Shown here: positions 37,485-37,886 of the stretch, one piece after another
Layout of the letters: each line of letters starts with the position of its first letter
How positions within the stretch are numbered: the first letter of the stretch is position 1
From: Gemmatimonadota bacterium
GTDB lineage: Bacteria; Gemmatimonadota; Gemmatimonadetes; Gemmatimonadales; Gemmatimonadaceae
Length of the DNA: 37,886 nucleotides
Reading direction: 5' to 3'
NCBI GenBank assembly: GCA_031127075.1
Contig: JARIFA010000017.1
Location: forward strand, 1-37,886
The notes under the pieces: generated by a model
Databases searched by the model: none
What the model was told of the DNA's origin: nothing
What the model saw: the letters and a program-made list of their open reading frames with translations, nothing else
Made by a program: the position numbers and the translations under genes

Positions 37485-37513
37485 AAGGTAGGCCGGCCGA
37501 CGAGCGGAGTCAA
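37485..37513 (-). promoter_or_regulatory. Promoter of scpA and the downstream nine-gene chain
   Basis: TTGACT (37508-37513) and TACCTT (37485-37490) are 17 bases apart on the minus strand. The predicted start is near 37477. It lies back to back with the rpsT promoter, the two -35 boxes being 14 bp apart. Confidence 0.65.
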
Positions 37514-37527
37514 AGCACGGTCTTCCC

Positions 37528-37556
37528 TTGACTTAGCTCGCCTCACCGCTCACGTT
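37528..37556 (+). promoter_or_regulatory. Promoter of rpsT
   Basis: TTGACT (37528-37533) is followed after 17 bases by CACGTT (37551-37556), one base from the TACGTT box of the rimP promoter. The predicted start is near 37563, about 57 nt before the rpsT GTG. Confidence 0.5.
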
Positions 37557-37619
37557 TCGGTGCTGTCACCCGCGCAGGGGCGCGAGGTGGCGATCCCCAT
37601 TCGAACAGGAAGAATCGTC

Positions 37620-37853
37620 GTGCCGAGAATCGCGTCCGCGAAGAAGAACATGCGCAAGTCCAAGGCGGCGACCGCGCGCAACCGGTCGCAGCGGGCCGCG
37701 CTCCGGACCGCGCTGAAGACCGCGAAGTCGACCGAGTCCACCCCCGCCGCCAAGAAGAAGGCGACGCAGCTGCTCGACCGGGCCGCGCGGAAGGGGCTCA
37801 TCCATCGCAACAACGCCGCGCGTCAGAAGTCCGCACTCGCGAAGGCGAAGTAA
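37620..37853 (+). CDS. rpsT: 30S ribosomal protein S20
   Basis: S20 binds 16S rRNA early in 30S assembly. From the GTG at 37620 the protein is 77 residues and strongly basic. It begins PRIASAKKNMRKSKAATARNR and has Lys/Arg-rich helices ending in NNAARQKSALAKAK, the standard S20 pattern. An AGGAAGA ribosome-binding site lies about eight bases upstream. The frame is open to 37479, but that part covers the promoter and cannot be coding. Non-ATG starts for rpsT are known in other bacteria. It is divergent from scpA. Confidence 0.93.
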   Translation: MPRIASAKKNMRKSKAATARNRSQRAALRTALKTAKSTESTPAAKKKATQLLDRAARKGLIHRNNAARQKSALAKAK

Positions 37854-37886
37854 GCCACGCATCGCTGGCATGAGGCGCCGCGACCC

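Noticed and set aside
37870..37886. ATG near the right edge as the start of another gene
   Set aside because: Only five to six codons are visible and no family can be recognised.

Overview
This is a GC-rich, tightly packed bacterial chromosome segment made almost entirely of core housekeeping genes. Very high G+C, many GTG starts, a GatCAB indirect tRNA-Gln route, bacillithiol-type BshA, an alternative GlmU-like protein and the gene orders seen are compatible with a Gemmatimonadota-like bacterium. That placement is inference, not proven by the window. I see no phage, transposon, CRISPR array, tRNA or rRNA. The longest gene-free stretch is about 263 bp (28869-29131), and it holds the groES promoter and CIRCE operator.

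Layout. (1) 1-2786, minus: secD-secF-tatD (tatD cut by the left edge), with its own promoter. (2) 2811-10058, minus: the transcription/translation operon rimP-nusA-L7Ae-like-infB-rbfA-truB-ribF. It is preceded by a promoter, a leader terminator and a possible antiterminator. (3) 10055-12104, minus: murA-pgeF; murA appears leaderless and carries Asp in place of the catalytic Cys. (4) 12119-13503, plus: a membrane coiled-coil protein and a zinc-dependent phospholipase C-like secreted protein. (5) 13571-20834, minus: lipoprotein-serS-pcrA-gatC-gatA-gatB, nearly all joined by 4-nt start/stop overlaps. (6) 20934-26765, plus: receiver-domain protein, mannose-1-phosphate guanylyltransferase, GlmU-like protein and MBL hydrolase; then, from a separate promoter, a SulP transporter and a beta-carbonic anhydrase. 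(7) 26842-28985, minus: groES-groEL under CIRCE control, separated from the carbonic anhydrase gene by a 44-bp perfect palindrome. (8) 29132-37513, minus: a nine-gene chain scpA-scpB-rluB-like-mutL-miaA-bshA-uppP-birA-coaX. (9) 37528-37853, plus: rpsT, divergent from scpA.

How it works together. Regions 1, 2, 5, 7 and 9 supply protein export, transcription elongation, translation initiation, ribosome maturation, aminoacyl-tRNA supply and folding. Regions 3, 6 and 8 add peptidoglycan precursors, nucleotide sugars, the undecaprenyl carrier, a low-molecular-weight thiol, cofactors, mismatch repair and chromosome condensation.

The most interesting signals are regulatory. Five operons share a TTGACT-N17-(T/C)ACNNT promoter. 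The rimP-nusA-infB leader has the layout of a transcription attenuator. No wholly new multi-gene system is evident.
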